32,017 bases of DNA, from assembly GCA_900541465.1 (NCBI GenBank), contig UQJY01000016.1, positions 1 to 32,017 of the forward strand, given 5' to 3'. Made by a program: the position numbers and the translations under genes. Positions 25,290-32,017 of the stretch are shown here, piece by piece. This stretch comes from an uncultured Fusobacterium sp. Lineage in GTDB: Bacteria; Fusobacteriota; Fusobacteriia; Fusobacteriales; Fusobacteriaceae. The first letter of the stretch is position 1. Each line of letters begins with the position of its first letter. The notes under the pieces are model-generated. The model was given only the letters and a program-made list of their open reading frames with translations, ran no database searches and was not told where the DNA came from.

Positions 25290-25341
25290 AAATAAATTCA
25301 CTCTTTCTTTAAATTTTCAAAAACAATAATAAGTTAATAAA

Positions 25342-25375
25342 TAAAAAAATCCTTCCAAATACAAAAAGAAGGACT
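25342..25375 (-). terminator. Riboswitch expression-platform terminator
   Basis: On the minus strand TCCTTC (25373-25368) pairs with GAAGGA (25355-25350), followed by TTTTTTTAT. It lies between the cobalamin aptamer and cbiP. AGGAC at 25408-25404 can pair with GTCCT at 25374-25370, the 5' side of this terminator, and so is a candidate antiterminator. Confidence 0.8.
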
Positions 25376-25419
25376 CAAAAAATTTAAAAAATAAATACTT
25401 CCCGTCCTCGCAGGTTGTA

Positions 25420-25590
25420 AAGGTTTTTAAGGCAGGTATCCTGACTTGAATTCATTTTACTCGCAGACCTTCCCAAAAGTTTTTTCAAATTTCAGTGGTA
25501 ATTATTCTGCTTTCATCATTCTTACAGTGGCGGGACCGTGTGAGACTTTCACTCATCTTCCCTATTAATCATTTTCATGAACCATAAAAA
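25420..25590 (-). ncRNA. Cobalamin riboswitch
   Basis: On the minus strand the leader has the conserved AdoCbl-class features in order: TTAATAGGGAA (about 25568-25558), GTGAAAGTCTCACACGGTCC, CCGCCACTGTAAG (about 25534-25522) and the B12-box-like segment AAGTCAGGATACCTGCCT (about 25446-25429). It lies 120-300 bases upstream of cbiP and precedes an intrinsic terminator. Binding of B12 is expected to favour termination and lower expression of the whole corrin block. Aptamer ends are approximate. Confidence 0.93.
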
Positions 25591-25607
25591 CTTTATATTC
25601 TGATTTT

Positions 25608-25636
25608 AGTATAATAAACTTTTATTCTCTCGTCAA
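25608..25636 (-). promoter_or_regulatory. Promoter of the cobalamin operon
   Basis: On the minus strand TTGACG (25636-25631), a 17-base spacer and TATACT (25613-25608) form a near-consensus sigma-70 promoter. The predicted start is near 25600, just before the first conserved riboswitch base. Confidence 0.8.
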
Positions 25637-25663
25637 TTTATATTTTCTTTGTTTCATCAAAAA

Positions 25664-25705
25664 GTTTCTCTCAAAAATATAGTACCACAGAGAGAAAATT
25701 TTTTA
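25664..25705 (+). terminator. Terminator-like hairpin between divergent operons
   Basis: A perfect 8-bp stem (TTTCTCTC at 25665-25672 with GAGAGAAA at 25690-25697) is followed on the plus strand by ATTTTTT. It lies upstream of the thiD promoter candidate, with no plus-strand gene before it. It may insulate thiDEM from stray transcription. Confidence 0.5.
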
Positions 25706-25730
25706 AATATTTAAAATTTTTAAAAAAACA

Positions 25731-25739
25731 TGGTAAAAT
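25731..25739 (+). promoter_or_regulatory. Putative extended -10 promoter of thiDEM
   Basis: TGGTAAAAT is an extended -10 about 45 bases before the thiD ATG; the -35 is weak (TTAAAA, 17 bases upstream). The resulting leader is about 40 bases, too short to hold a TPP riboswitch, and no THI-box sequence is visible. Confidence 0.4.
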
Positions 25740-25785
25740 ACTTTTATAAGTGAAAATCCATTTATTGTTGTACAGGAGGATATAA

Positions 25786-26592
25786 ATGAAAAAAGTTTTG
25801 ACAATAGCAGGTTCTGATTCTTGCGGAGGAGCAGGAATACAGGCAGACTTAAAAACAATGAGTGCAATGGGTGTATACGGAATGAGTGTTATTACAGCTG
25901 TAACAGTTCAAAATACTATGGGAGTTTTTGGAGTTCAGGAAATTTCCACAGATATAGTTGAGGGACAGATAAAAGCAATTTTTGAAGATATAGAAGTTGA
26001 CAGCGTAAAAGTAGGAATGCTTTCAAGCAGCGAACTTATAAGAACAATAGGAGCAGCTCTTAAAAAATATAATGCAAAAAATATAGTAATAGATCCTGTT
26101 ATGGTTTCTAAAAGTGAATACAAATTATTAAAAGACGAAGCCATTGAAGAACTTAAAAAATTTGTTTCTCTTGGAGAAATTGTAACTCCAAATATTCCAG
26201 AAGGAGAAATCCTTGCTGATATGGAAATAAAAAATGAAGATGATATGGTTGAAGCTTCTAAGAGAATTCAAAAACTTGGAGCAAAAAATGTTCTTATGAA
26301 AGGAGGACACAGATTAGATAACTGTACTGACGTTCTTCTTCTTGAAAATGGAAAAGTTGTAAAATTCCCTGGAGTTAGAATTGATACAAAAAATACTCAC
26401 GGAACAGGATGCACACTTTCATCAACAATAGCTTCTCTTATTGGAAAAGGATATTCTGTTGAAGAAGCTGTAAGACTTGGAAAAGAATATATCACTGAAG
26501 CTATAAGAAATTCTTTTGCAATCGGTCACGGTGTAGGACCTGTGGGTCACTTTATAGATTTATATAAAAAAGCAGGAGTAAAATATGAATAA
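25786..26592 (+). CDS. thiD: Hydroxymethylpyrimidine / phosphomethylpyrimidine kinase
   Basis: Ribokinase-fold enzyme that phosphorylates HMP and HMP-P in thiamin synthesis and salvage, 268 aa. It shows [20 protein letters not shown] at the N-terminus, the substrate-contacting [33 protein letters not shown] and the anion-hole motif [21 protein letters not shown] precedes the ATG by 5 bases. It overlaps thiE by 8 bases. It opens a three-gene thiamin operon divergent from the cobalamin operon. Confidence 0.95.
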   Translation: MKKVLTIAGSDSCGGAGIQADLKTMSAMGVYGMSVITAVTVQNTMGVFGVQEISTDIVEGQIKAIFEDIEVDSVKVGMLSSSELIRTIGAALKKYNAKNIVIDPVMVSKSEYKLLKDEAIEELKKFVSLGEIVTPNIPEGEILADMEIKNEDDMVEASKRIQKLGAKNVLMKGGHRLDNCTDVLLLENGKVVKFPGVRIDTKNTHGTGCTLSSTIASLIGKGYSVEEAVRLGKEYITEAIRNSFAIGHGVGPVGHFIDLYKKAGVKYE

Positions 26593-27208
26593 AATTGATT
26601 ATTCTCTTTATCTTGTAACTGACAGAGATATTCTTGGAGGAAGAGATTTATGCAAAGCAGTTGAAGACAGTATAAAAGGCGGAGCAACTATTGTCCAGCT
26701 GAGAGAAAAATTTGTAAGTGATGAAAAATTTCTTGAAATAGCAAAAGAAGTTCAAAAAGTTACAAAAAAATATAATATCCCTCTTATCATAAATGATAAT
26801 GTAAAAATTGCAAAAGAGATTGACGCAGAGGGAGTTCATATCGGTCAGAGCGATGAATCTTTAGAAGAAGCAAGAAAAATTTTAGGAAAAAATAAAATTA
26901 TCGGTGTTTCTGTCGGTTCTGTGGAAGAGGCTCTGAAAGCTGAAAGAGGAGGAGCGGATTATCTTGGAATAGGAACTGTTTTTTATACAGGAAGCAAAAA
27001 AGATATAAATGAGCCTTTAGGTCTTGAAAATTTAAAAATTATTGCAGACAGTATAAAAATTCCAAGTGTAGCTATCGGCGGAATACATCTTAATAATGTT
27101 AAAGAAGTAATGAAAACAGGTGTCTGCGGTGTTGCAGTAATATCTGAAATTCTTGGAAAAGAAGATATTGAAAAAGCCTCAAAAACTTTACTTTCTTTTA
27201 TAAAATAA
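26585..27208 (+). CDS. thiE: Thiamin-phosphate synthase
   Basis: Condenses HMP-PP with thiazole phosphate to thiamin phosphate; a TIM-barrel protein of 207 aa. Landmarks are YSLYLVTDRDILGGRDL, ATIVQLREKFVSDEKF, IPLIINDNVKIAKEIDAEGVH with GQSD, YLGIGTVFYTGSKKD and VAIGGIHLNNV. The GTVFYTGSKKD loop differs a little from the commoner GPIFPTxTK form but keeps the position of the substrate loop. Overlaps thiD; 14 bases precede thiM. Confidence 0.95.
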   Translation: MNKIDYSLYLVTDRDILGGRDLCKAVEDSIKGGATIVQLREKFVSDEKFLEIAKEVQKVTKKYNIPLIINDNVKIAKEIDAEGVHIGQSDESLEEARKILGKNKIIGVSVGSVEEALKAERGGADYLGIGTVFYTGSKKDINEPLGLENLKIIADSIKIPSVAIGGIHLNNVKEVMKTGVCGVAVISEILGKEDIEKASKTLLSFIK

Positions 27209-27222
27209 TACAGGAGGCAGAA

Positions 27223-28041
27223 ATGATTTTTGAAAAAGAACAGCTTGGAAATGTTATTAAAAAGATCAGAGAAAAACAGCCTATTGTTTTTCATATTACA
27301 AATACAGTAACAATAAATGATTGTGCAAATATAACTCTTGCAGTTGGAGCATCTCCTCTTATGTCTTTCTGTGAAGATGAGCTTGAAGATATTTTATCTT
27401 TTGCATCTGCACTTGTTCTTAATATTGGAACAATGGATAAACAGATGAGAGAAATGGCTGTAAAAGCTGGACAGACTGCAAACAGATTGGGAAAACCTGT
27501 TGTTCTTGATCCTGTTGGTGTAGGAGCAACAAGAGCCAGAAAAGAATTAGTAGAAAAACTTTTAGCAAATGTTCACTTTGCTGTTGTAAAAGGAAATATG
27601 GCAGAAATAAAATCAATCTACGGAATTGAAAATTCTGCAAACAGGGGAGTAGATTCTGTTGAAGATTTAGAAAACGGAGTTGAAATTGCAAAAGCTCTGG
27701 CAAAAAGATATGACACTGTAATTGCTGTTACAGGCAAACAGGATATAATAAGCGACGGTGAAAGAGTTGCAAAAGTAAATAACGGTACTGCAATTTTAGG
27801 AAAAGTTACAGGAACAGGATGCATGACAGCTTCTCTTGTGGGAAGTGCCTGCGGAGCAGAGAGAGATTATTTTATAGCTGCTGCAGCCGGAGTGGCTATG
27901 ATGGGAATTGCCGGCGAAAAAGCTGAAGAACATTATTCTGTGGGAAACGGAAACGGTACTTTAAGAACAGAAATTCTTGACAACATCTGCAATATGACAG
28001 GTGACAGATTTATGGAAAGTGAAAATATAGAAATATTATAA
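27223..28041 (+). CDS. thiM: Hydroxyethylthiazole kinase
   Basis: Phosphorylates the thiazole alcohol for salvage, 272 aa, trimeric ribokinase-like fold. Evidence is VFHITNTVTINDCANITLAV near the N-terminus, GASPLMSFCEDE, VLDPVGVGATRAR, FAVVKGNMAEIKSIYG and the active-site GKVTGTGCMTASLVG. CAGGAGG precedes the ATG. With thiD and thiE it makes a salvage set (thiazole plus pyrimidine); no thiC, thiG or transporter gene is adjacent. A bidirectional terminator follows. Confidence 0.96.
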   Translation: MIFEKEQLGNVIKKIREKQPIVFHITNTVTINDCANITLAVGASPLMSFCEDELEDILSFASALVLNIGTMDKQMREMAVKAGQTANRLGKPVVLDPVGVGATRARKELVEKLLANVHFAVVKGNMAEIKSIYGIENSANRGVDSVEDLENGVEIAKALAKRYDTVIAVTGKQDIISDGERVAKVNNGTAILGKVTGTGCMTASLVGSACGAERDYFIAAAAGVAMMGIAGEKAEEHYSVGNGNGTLRTEILDNICNMTGDRFMESENIEIL

Positions 28042-28044
28042 AAA

Positions 28045-28118
28045 ATAAAAAAGGGATTGTACAAACTTGTAAAAACAAAATTTTACAAATTAGAAAATGT
28101 AATAATCCCTTTTTAATT
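28045..28118. terminator. Bidirectional terminator between thiM and the transporter gene
   Basis: The outer stem AGGGATT (28052-28058) pairs with AATCCCT (28104-28110) and is flanked by A-rich and T-rich runs that serve both strands. An inner stem TTGTAAAA/TTTTACAA lies within it. It closes the convergent thiDEM and oxidoreductase-transporter operons. Confidence 0.8.
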
Positions 28119-28132
28119 TAAAATTATATTTC

Positions 28133-29575
28133 CTACATTAAAAATGCTGCAATAGGATATCCTACTAAAACTGTTACTAAAATTGCAATAAGCATAAATA
28201 AGAACCCATATTTCATAATACTGCTTGTATCAGCCCAACCAGAACCTATAGCCATAGCGACATGAGGCATAGCTGGCGGAGTAGCAAAAGCATAAGCTGA
28301 CATCATTCCTATCATAGCTACAACAGCAGGACATGATACTGTTCCATTTGTAGCTTCAACTAAAGGAATTGCTACTGTAGTAACAACAGTTACTGTAACC
28401 ATATTAGAAGAAAAATTAGTTTGGACACATGCCCACGATACAAGAATAAGTATTAAAATTAATGGAGTTACTCCTTGAAGCATAGGGGTAAGCTTATCTA
28501 TAAGAAATTGAGTAAGTCCTATATTTGGATTTGTCATTGCACTTCCTATTGCAAGTGTTCCAGAACTCATTATAACACTAGGCCATTGAACTCCTTTTTT
28601 CATTCCTTCTGCAAAATTTAATAGAGGTTTTCCATCAAAAGAAATTACTGAATAAAGAATTATACCAATTATAGGTGGCATAGCAGTTCCCATTTTACTT
28701 ATTTTTATAACAACCGGAAAAATATCTTTTAATAAGCTAGGAAAGACCCACATAGAAACTATTAATGAAAAAATCAAAAGTATACATTTCTCTCTTTTAT
28801 CCATTGGTTTTAGTTCTTTTTTCATAAAAGAAACATCTATATTTTTTATTTGAGACATATTAGGATTTATTAAGAACCTAAAAATTAATAAAAGAAATAT
28901 CATGCAAATAATACCAACTGGTATAGCAAATCCCATATATTGTGCATATCCTATAGTGTTTCCTGTTGCAGTTGTATAAAATCCCATTGCCATAATACTA
29001 AAAACGTGAGCAATTGGAGTCATTCCAGCAGATACAGATACTGCAAAAGTTAATCCAATCATTAACATTTTTCCTATTTTATCGCCTTTTTTTAATCCAA
29101 GAATTTCATTTATTTTTTCTAAAATTGGTAAAAAGACAACAAAAAGCACAGTAGGAGAAACAAAACTTCCTATACATAGAACTGCTGTTAAAAATGAAAT
29201 TATAAATAACCAAGGTCCTTTTTTAGCAATCGGGCTTGTTATAAAATAAAGAGCACATCTTTTTAAAAAAGGAGTCTCAGATAATACATAAGTACACATA
29301 AAAGTGCACATCAAAAATATAAAAGTCTCATTTCCAAAAGAAGAAAGAAAAATGTTTTTGAAACCTATTTCAGGAATAAAACCTATAGCAGCTATACATA
29401 AAAGACTAGGCCAATCTATGGCAACAGTTAACCAAAGTAATAAACAGCCAATAAAAATACCAAAAACATTCATTTCACCTGCTGTCATTCCTTCTGGAAT
29501 TGGAATAAATCTTCCTAAAAAAATAAAAATAAAAGCAATTGTTATATAAATATTTCTTTTTGAAATACTATTCAT
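28133..29575 (-). CDS. SLC13/DASS-family carboxylate transporter
   Basis: A 480-aa integral membrane protein with about 11-12 hydrophobic segments. Family features are the N-terminal MNVFGIFIGCLLLWLTVAID, GNETFIFLMCTFM, FAVSVSAGMTPIAH, which matches the first substrate/cation-binding loop, and near the C-terminus VQTNFSSNMVTVTVV and YAFATPPAMPH, which match the second. Members carry sodium-coupled di- or tricarboxylates or sulfate; the substrate is not readable here. It is downstream of the FAD oxidoreductase by 17 bases in one operon, so it may import that enzyme's substrate. Confidence 0.85.
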   Translation of the reverse strand: MNSISKRNIYITIAFIFIFLGRFIPIPEGMTAGEMNVFGIFIGCLLLWLTVAIDWPSLLCIAAIGFIPEIGFKNIFLSSFGNETFIFLMCTFMCTYVLSETPFLKRCALYFITSPIAKKGPWLFIISFLTAVLCIGSFVSPTVLFVVFLPILEKINEILGLKKGDKIGKMLMIGLTFAVSVSAGMTPIAHVFSIMAMGFYTTATGNTIGYAQYMGFAIPVGIICMIFLLLIFRFLINPNMSQIKNIDVSFMKKELKPMDKREKCILLIFSLIVSMWVFPSLLKDIFPVVIKISKMGTAMPPIIGIILYSVISFDGKPLLNFAEGMKKGVQWPSVIMSSGTLAIGSAMTNPNIGLTQFLIDKLTPMLQGVTPLILILILVSWACVQTNFSSNMVTVTVVTTVAIPLVEATNGTVSCPAVVAMIGMMSAYAFATPPAMPHVAMAIGSGWADTSSIMKYGFLFMLIAILVTVLVGYPIAAFLM

Positions 29576-29592
29576 TCAAATTCTCCCCCTTT

Positions 29593-30852
29593 TTAAATTA
29601 TAGCTCCTTGTGCTTTTAATTCTTCAATAATTGCATCAACATTAATATTACCAAATTTTGACATATAGGCTGCCCCAACTCCGGCTGCATGACCTGTTGC
29701 AAAACTTATTCCCATAACACGTATTGAAGCGAAAGCAATTGGGTCTGCACTGACAGTTCTTCCTGCACTCCATAAATTAGAAATATTTTTTGACATTAAT
29801 ATATCTATTGGAATATGGTAATAGTCACCATCTTTTATCCAAAAATACTCAGCTAATTCATTTTCTTTACTATGATTTTCACATGGCCAAGCTCCTCTGG
29901 CAATTCCTCTTTCATTTTTTACTGCATTTATAACTTCATTACCTGTTAAAGTAGATTTTCCTACTATATGTCTGGCTTCACGAATTCCTAATTTAGGTCC
30001 TGTTGTTAAAAGGATGCAATTTTCCATTCCTGGAATATATTTTCTAAAAGCATTAATATAATCTTGTGCTTGTTTTCTGGTACTCATTTCACATGCAGTA
30101 AGAGTCTTACAATCTAAAGAATTTACTTTTATGCTTGGAAGAATTGCAAAACCATTTTTTGTATATTCAACTTTAAAAATTATACCTGAATCTTTGCTAA
30201 AGTTTTTTAAGCCTTCTTCCTTGGCTTTTAAAATAGCTTTTTTTACATCATCTGGAGAAATATCAAGATTCATATTAAAATTTCCTATTCTCATTACAGA
30301 TGTTGCTACTTGAGTTACTCCATTGGGATTTCCGAAAATAGTTTCTGCTCCTGATAAATATGCTAAATTTCCATCTCCACTGGCATCAATAAAAACTTTT
30401 CCTTCTATATTTATTATTCCTTCATCGTCAAAACATTGGATAGATATGATTTTATTGTCTCTAGTTTTAGCACTAAAAAGATTACAATAAAGAAGAGTAT
30501 CAATCTGATTTTCAATTACAATTTCGTCAAAAACAAGTTTTAAAGCTTCTGAGTCTAAAGGAATAATGGCATTACCCATTGTTGATAAACGATAGCCATC
30601 GTATTTCCCCATAGCCAAAAGTTTATCTAAAACCATTTGTCCTACTCCGCCTACTATTTGTTTTGGTTTATCTTCATGGGTAAAAAAGCCACAATAAGAA
30701 GCAACGCTTGCATTAGTAGCTTGTCCTCCTAGAAAACTGCTACGTTCTATAAGAACAACAGACTGACCAAATTTTTTTGCACCAATAGCAGCAGAAACAC
30801 CAGCTGAACCACCACCAATAACCACTACATCGTATTTTAAATTTCTTTCCAT
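29593..30852 (-). CDS. FAD-dependent oxidoreductase (FAD_oxidored type)
   Basis: A 419-aa soluble flavoprotein. It shows an N-terminal dinucleotide fold YDVVVIGGGSAGVSAAIGAK near residue 8 ending in VVLIER, then SSFLGGQATNASVASYCGF, a second FAD motif VFIDASGDGNLAYLSGAE and the C-terminal NLWSAGRTVSADPIAFASIR followed by MGISFATGHAAGVGAA. This is the pattern of the FAD_oxidored (PF12831-like) family, whose substrates are mostly unknown. No signal peptide or heme/flavin-transfer domain is seen. It is first in an operon with an SLC13 transporter and faces a LysR regulator, suggesting catabolism or reduction of an imported carboxylate. Confidence 0.85.
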   Translation of the reverse strand: MERNLKYDVVVIGGGSAGVSAAIGAKKFGQSVVLIERSSFLGGQATNASVASYCGFFTHEDKPKQIVGGVGQMVLDKLLAMGKYDGYRLSTMGNAIIPLDSEALKLVFDEIVIENQIDTLLYCNLFSAKTRDNKIISIQCFDDEGIINIEGKVFIDASGDGNLAYLSGAETIFGNPNGVTQVATSVMRIGNFNMNLDISPDDVKKAILKAKEEGLKNFSKDSGIIFKVEYTKNGFAILPSIKVNSLDCKTLTACEMSTRKQAQDYINAFRKYIPGMENCILLTTGPKLGIREARHIVGKSTLTGNEVINAVKNERGIARGAWPCENHSKENELAEYFWIKDGDYYHIPIDILMSKNISNLWSAGRTVSADPIAFASIRVMGISFATGHAAGVGAAYMSKFGNINVDAIIEELKAQGAII

Positions 30853-30883
30853 AATACACTCCCATTTTTATATTATATGTTAA

Positions 30884-30912
30884 ATTCTAACAAGAAAAAT
30901 ACCATTTGTAAA
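30884..30912 (-). promoter_or_regulatory. Promoter of the oxidoreductase-transporter operon
   Basis: On the minus strand TTTACA (30912-30907), a 17-base spacer and TAGAAT (30889-30884). The predicted start is near 30877, about 25 bases before the ATG. The dyads at 30924-30964 lie directly upstream of the -35, the usual place for a LysR activator. Confidence 0.6.
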
Positions 30913-30923
30913 AATCATAAAAG

Positions 30924-30964
30924 CTATACAGTTAATAGTTTTTAACTATAATGTTATTGACTAT
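30924..30964. promoter_or_regulatory. Candidate LysR operator: overlapping CTAT/ATAG dyads
   Basis: Two 15-base dyads share one half-site: CTATACAGTTAATAG (30924-30938) and ATAGTTTTTAACTAT (30935-30949). Both fit the T-N11-A pattern of LysR boxes. A further CTATA half-site follows at 30961. The region is between the divergent lysR and oxidoreductase genes, so it could serve activation and autoregulation. Confidence 0.5.
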
Positions 30965-31027
30965 AAATAAAATAAAATGTTAAGATATACTATAAAATAT
31001 ATTTTTTTTGAAAGGATAATAAAAATT

Positions 31028-31944
31028 ATGGAGAAAAATCAACTTATATATGTATTATATGCAGCAAAATATAAGAGTATAACTCAAGCAGCAGAAAAAC
31101 TTTTTATTTCGCAACCTTCTCTATCCAATCAAATAATAAAGTTAGAAAATGAAATAGGGATAAAATTATTTGAAAGAAGACATCAAAAATAGAACTTACA
31201 GAAGCTGGAAGAGCTTTTATTGAACATGCTCAAGTTATTATAAACAGCTTTAATAAACTTGAAAAAATTATGGGGGAGTATGCTTCCATGAACAAAGGAA
31301 CTCTTACTGTAGGAATTCTGCCTGTAACCACTTCTTTAAAAATTCTTGATTATATATATGAATTTCAAGAAGAATTTCCAAATATAGATATTTTTATAAA
31401 AGAAATAGGAAGCCTTGCCTTAGTAAATATGATGTTGAAACGAGAAATAGATGTTGCTTTTGCTATTTTATCTGAGGAAAAAATAGAAAGTCTAAAATCA
31501 GAATTTAATATTTTGAAAATAAGAAAAGATAAAATAACGGTTGTAGTGAACAATAAGCATAGATTGGCTAGAAAAAAAAGTGTTAATATAGAAGATTTAG
31601 CTGGAGAAAATTTAATTTTTTCAAACAATAATTTCCAATTTCCTAAATTAGTAACAGACTATATGGAAAACAAAAATATTCCTTTCACTACTTCATGTCA
31701 ATGTACCCAGCTTGAGACAATTTTTTCATTGGTTGAAAAAAATTTTGGAATAACTTTGTGTAGTGAACTTACTACAAATGAAAATCTTACAACTGGACGA
31801 TATAAAGATTTTGAAATAAAAAGTGTCGTACTGACTCCTGCTATAGAACGTTCTATATATATGATTTTTCCTAAAAATGTATATTTTTATCCCACTATAG
31901 ATAATTTTGTAAAATTTATAAAAAATAAATATAATATAAATTAA
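31028..31944 (+). pseudogene. LysR-family transcriptional regulator, frameshifted
   Basis: The first part from ATG 31028 encodes a LysR winged-helix N-terminus (YAAKYKSITQAAEKLFISQP, then SLSNQIIKLENEIGIKLFERR) and stops at TAG 31190-31192. The family sequence continues in the -1 frame from 31189 (IELTEAGRAFIEHAQ), through the effector domain (GTLTVGILPVTTSLKILDYI) to 31944. Adding one A to the A5 run at 31185-31189 would restore about 306 codons. AAAGGA precedes the ATG at a long spacing, and an upstream in-frame ATG at 30977 is too early. It could be a mutation, an assembly error or slippage. It diverges from the oxidoreductase operon, its likely target. Confidence 0.85.
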
Positions 31945-31954
31945 AAACTATAAT

Positions 31955-32017
31955 TTTTATTGTAAAAAAGGGGCTGTTGCAAATTGATGATTTTTAATCA
32001 TTAATTTGCTCAGCTCT
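31955..32017 (+). terminator. Long hairpin, probable lysR terminator, cut by window end
   Basis: After lysR, GCAAATTGATGA pairs with TCATTAATTTGC (12 bp, one G-T) around a TTTTTAA loop. The stem extends through GGGGCTG and CAGCTCT with a small bulge. An A-run precedes it. The expected T-run would lie beyond the window, so the terminator assignment is incomplete. Confidence 0.5.

Noticed and set aside
25600..25760. Regulation of thiDEM by the cobalamin riboswitch.
   Set aside because: The aptamer and its terminator are on the opposite strand and read away from thiD.
25700..25785. TPP riboswitch before thiD.
   Set aside because: The leader from the likely start is only about 40 bases and no conserved THI-box segments are present.
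27419..27703. Minus-strand open frame inside thiM.
   Set aside because: Leucine/glutamine-rich antisense shadow of thiM with no start context.
31181..31195. Programmed -1 ribosomal frameshift in the LysR gene.
   Set aside because: The site is not a canonical slippery heptamer in the zero frame and I see no obvious downstream stimulatory stem. Mutation or a homopolymer error is simpler.
31960..32017. Possible insertion-sequence end: GGGGCTGTTGCAAA resembles IS6-family terminal repeats.
   Set aside because: It pairs with the following bases as one hairpin right after a gene, which suits a terminator. No transposase or target duplication is visible within the window.
1..32017. CRISPR arrays, tRNA/rRNA genes and prophage or toxin-antitoxin modules.
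   Set aside because: No regularly spaced direct repeats, no tRNA-like or rRNA sequence and no matching protein families were seen on either strand.

Overview
The window looks like a chromosomal segment from a low-GC, strictly anaerobic, diderm bacterium, most likely a member of the Fusobacteriaceae (Fusobacterium or a close relative). The reasons are the very AT-rich sequence with TTTTT/AAAAA-rich spacers, a complete early-to-middle anaerobic (cbi-type) corrin pathway, and an MlaA-type outer-membrane lipoprotein, which implies an outer membrane. The genus is inferred from gene content and style, not from a database search.

Layout. Positions 1-101 hold the 5' end of a minus-strand membrane-protein gene that runs off the window. 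The gap 102-528 has no gene, but it has a minus-strand promoter and three intrinsic-terminator hairpins. Positions 529-9457 are minus-strand housekeeping genes: proS, recG, a YebC/PmpR-type regulator, 5-formyltetrahydrofolate cyclo-ligase, a degenerate uracil-DNA-glycosylase-like protein, a WalJ-like metallo-hydrolase, an MlaA-like lipoprotein and an exported alpha/beta hydrolase. ilvA follows at 9557-10765 with its own strong promoter.

Positions 10868-25301 form one long minus-strand cobalamin block. In transcription order it is cbiP, cbiB, cobD, cbiA, cbiC, cbiD, cbiE, cbiT, cbiL, cbiF, cbiG, cbiH, cbiJ, hemC and a cobA-hemD fusion. Most junctions overlap by a few bases. The block is headed by a consensus promoter, a cobalamin riboswitch (about 25420-25590) and an intrinsic terminator just before cbiP, so the whole pathway is probably shut off by B12 through transcription attenuation. 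hemC and cobA-hemD supply the uroporphyrinogen III/precorrin-2 branch, the cbi genes build cobyrinate, and cbiA, cbiP, cbiB and cobD amidate it and attach the aminopropanol arm. Cobaltochelatase, precorrin-2 dehydrogenase, adenosyltransferase and the nucleotide-loop genes are not in the window.

Divergently from the riboswitch, 25786-28041 encodes a thiamin salvage operon (thiD-thiE-thiM) closed by a bidirectional terminator. Positions 28133-30852 hold a minus-strand pair, an FAD-dependent oxidoreductase followed by an SLC13/DASS-type carboxylate transporter. A LysR-type regulator (31028-31944) diverges from the pair and is broken by a one-base frameshift. The shared intergenic region has overlapping LysR-style palindromes immediately upstream of a good promoter for the oxidoreductase.

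The most notable unexplained structure is a ~150-bp dispersed repeat with terminal inverted repeats, present twice (7260-7410 and 22643-22796). Each copy sits at the stop codon of the upstream gene. The differences between copies include compensatory base-pair changes in the predicted stems, which argues for a conserved folded element. I saw no tRNA, rRNA, CRISPR array, complete insertion sequence or phage gene.
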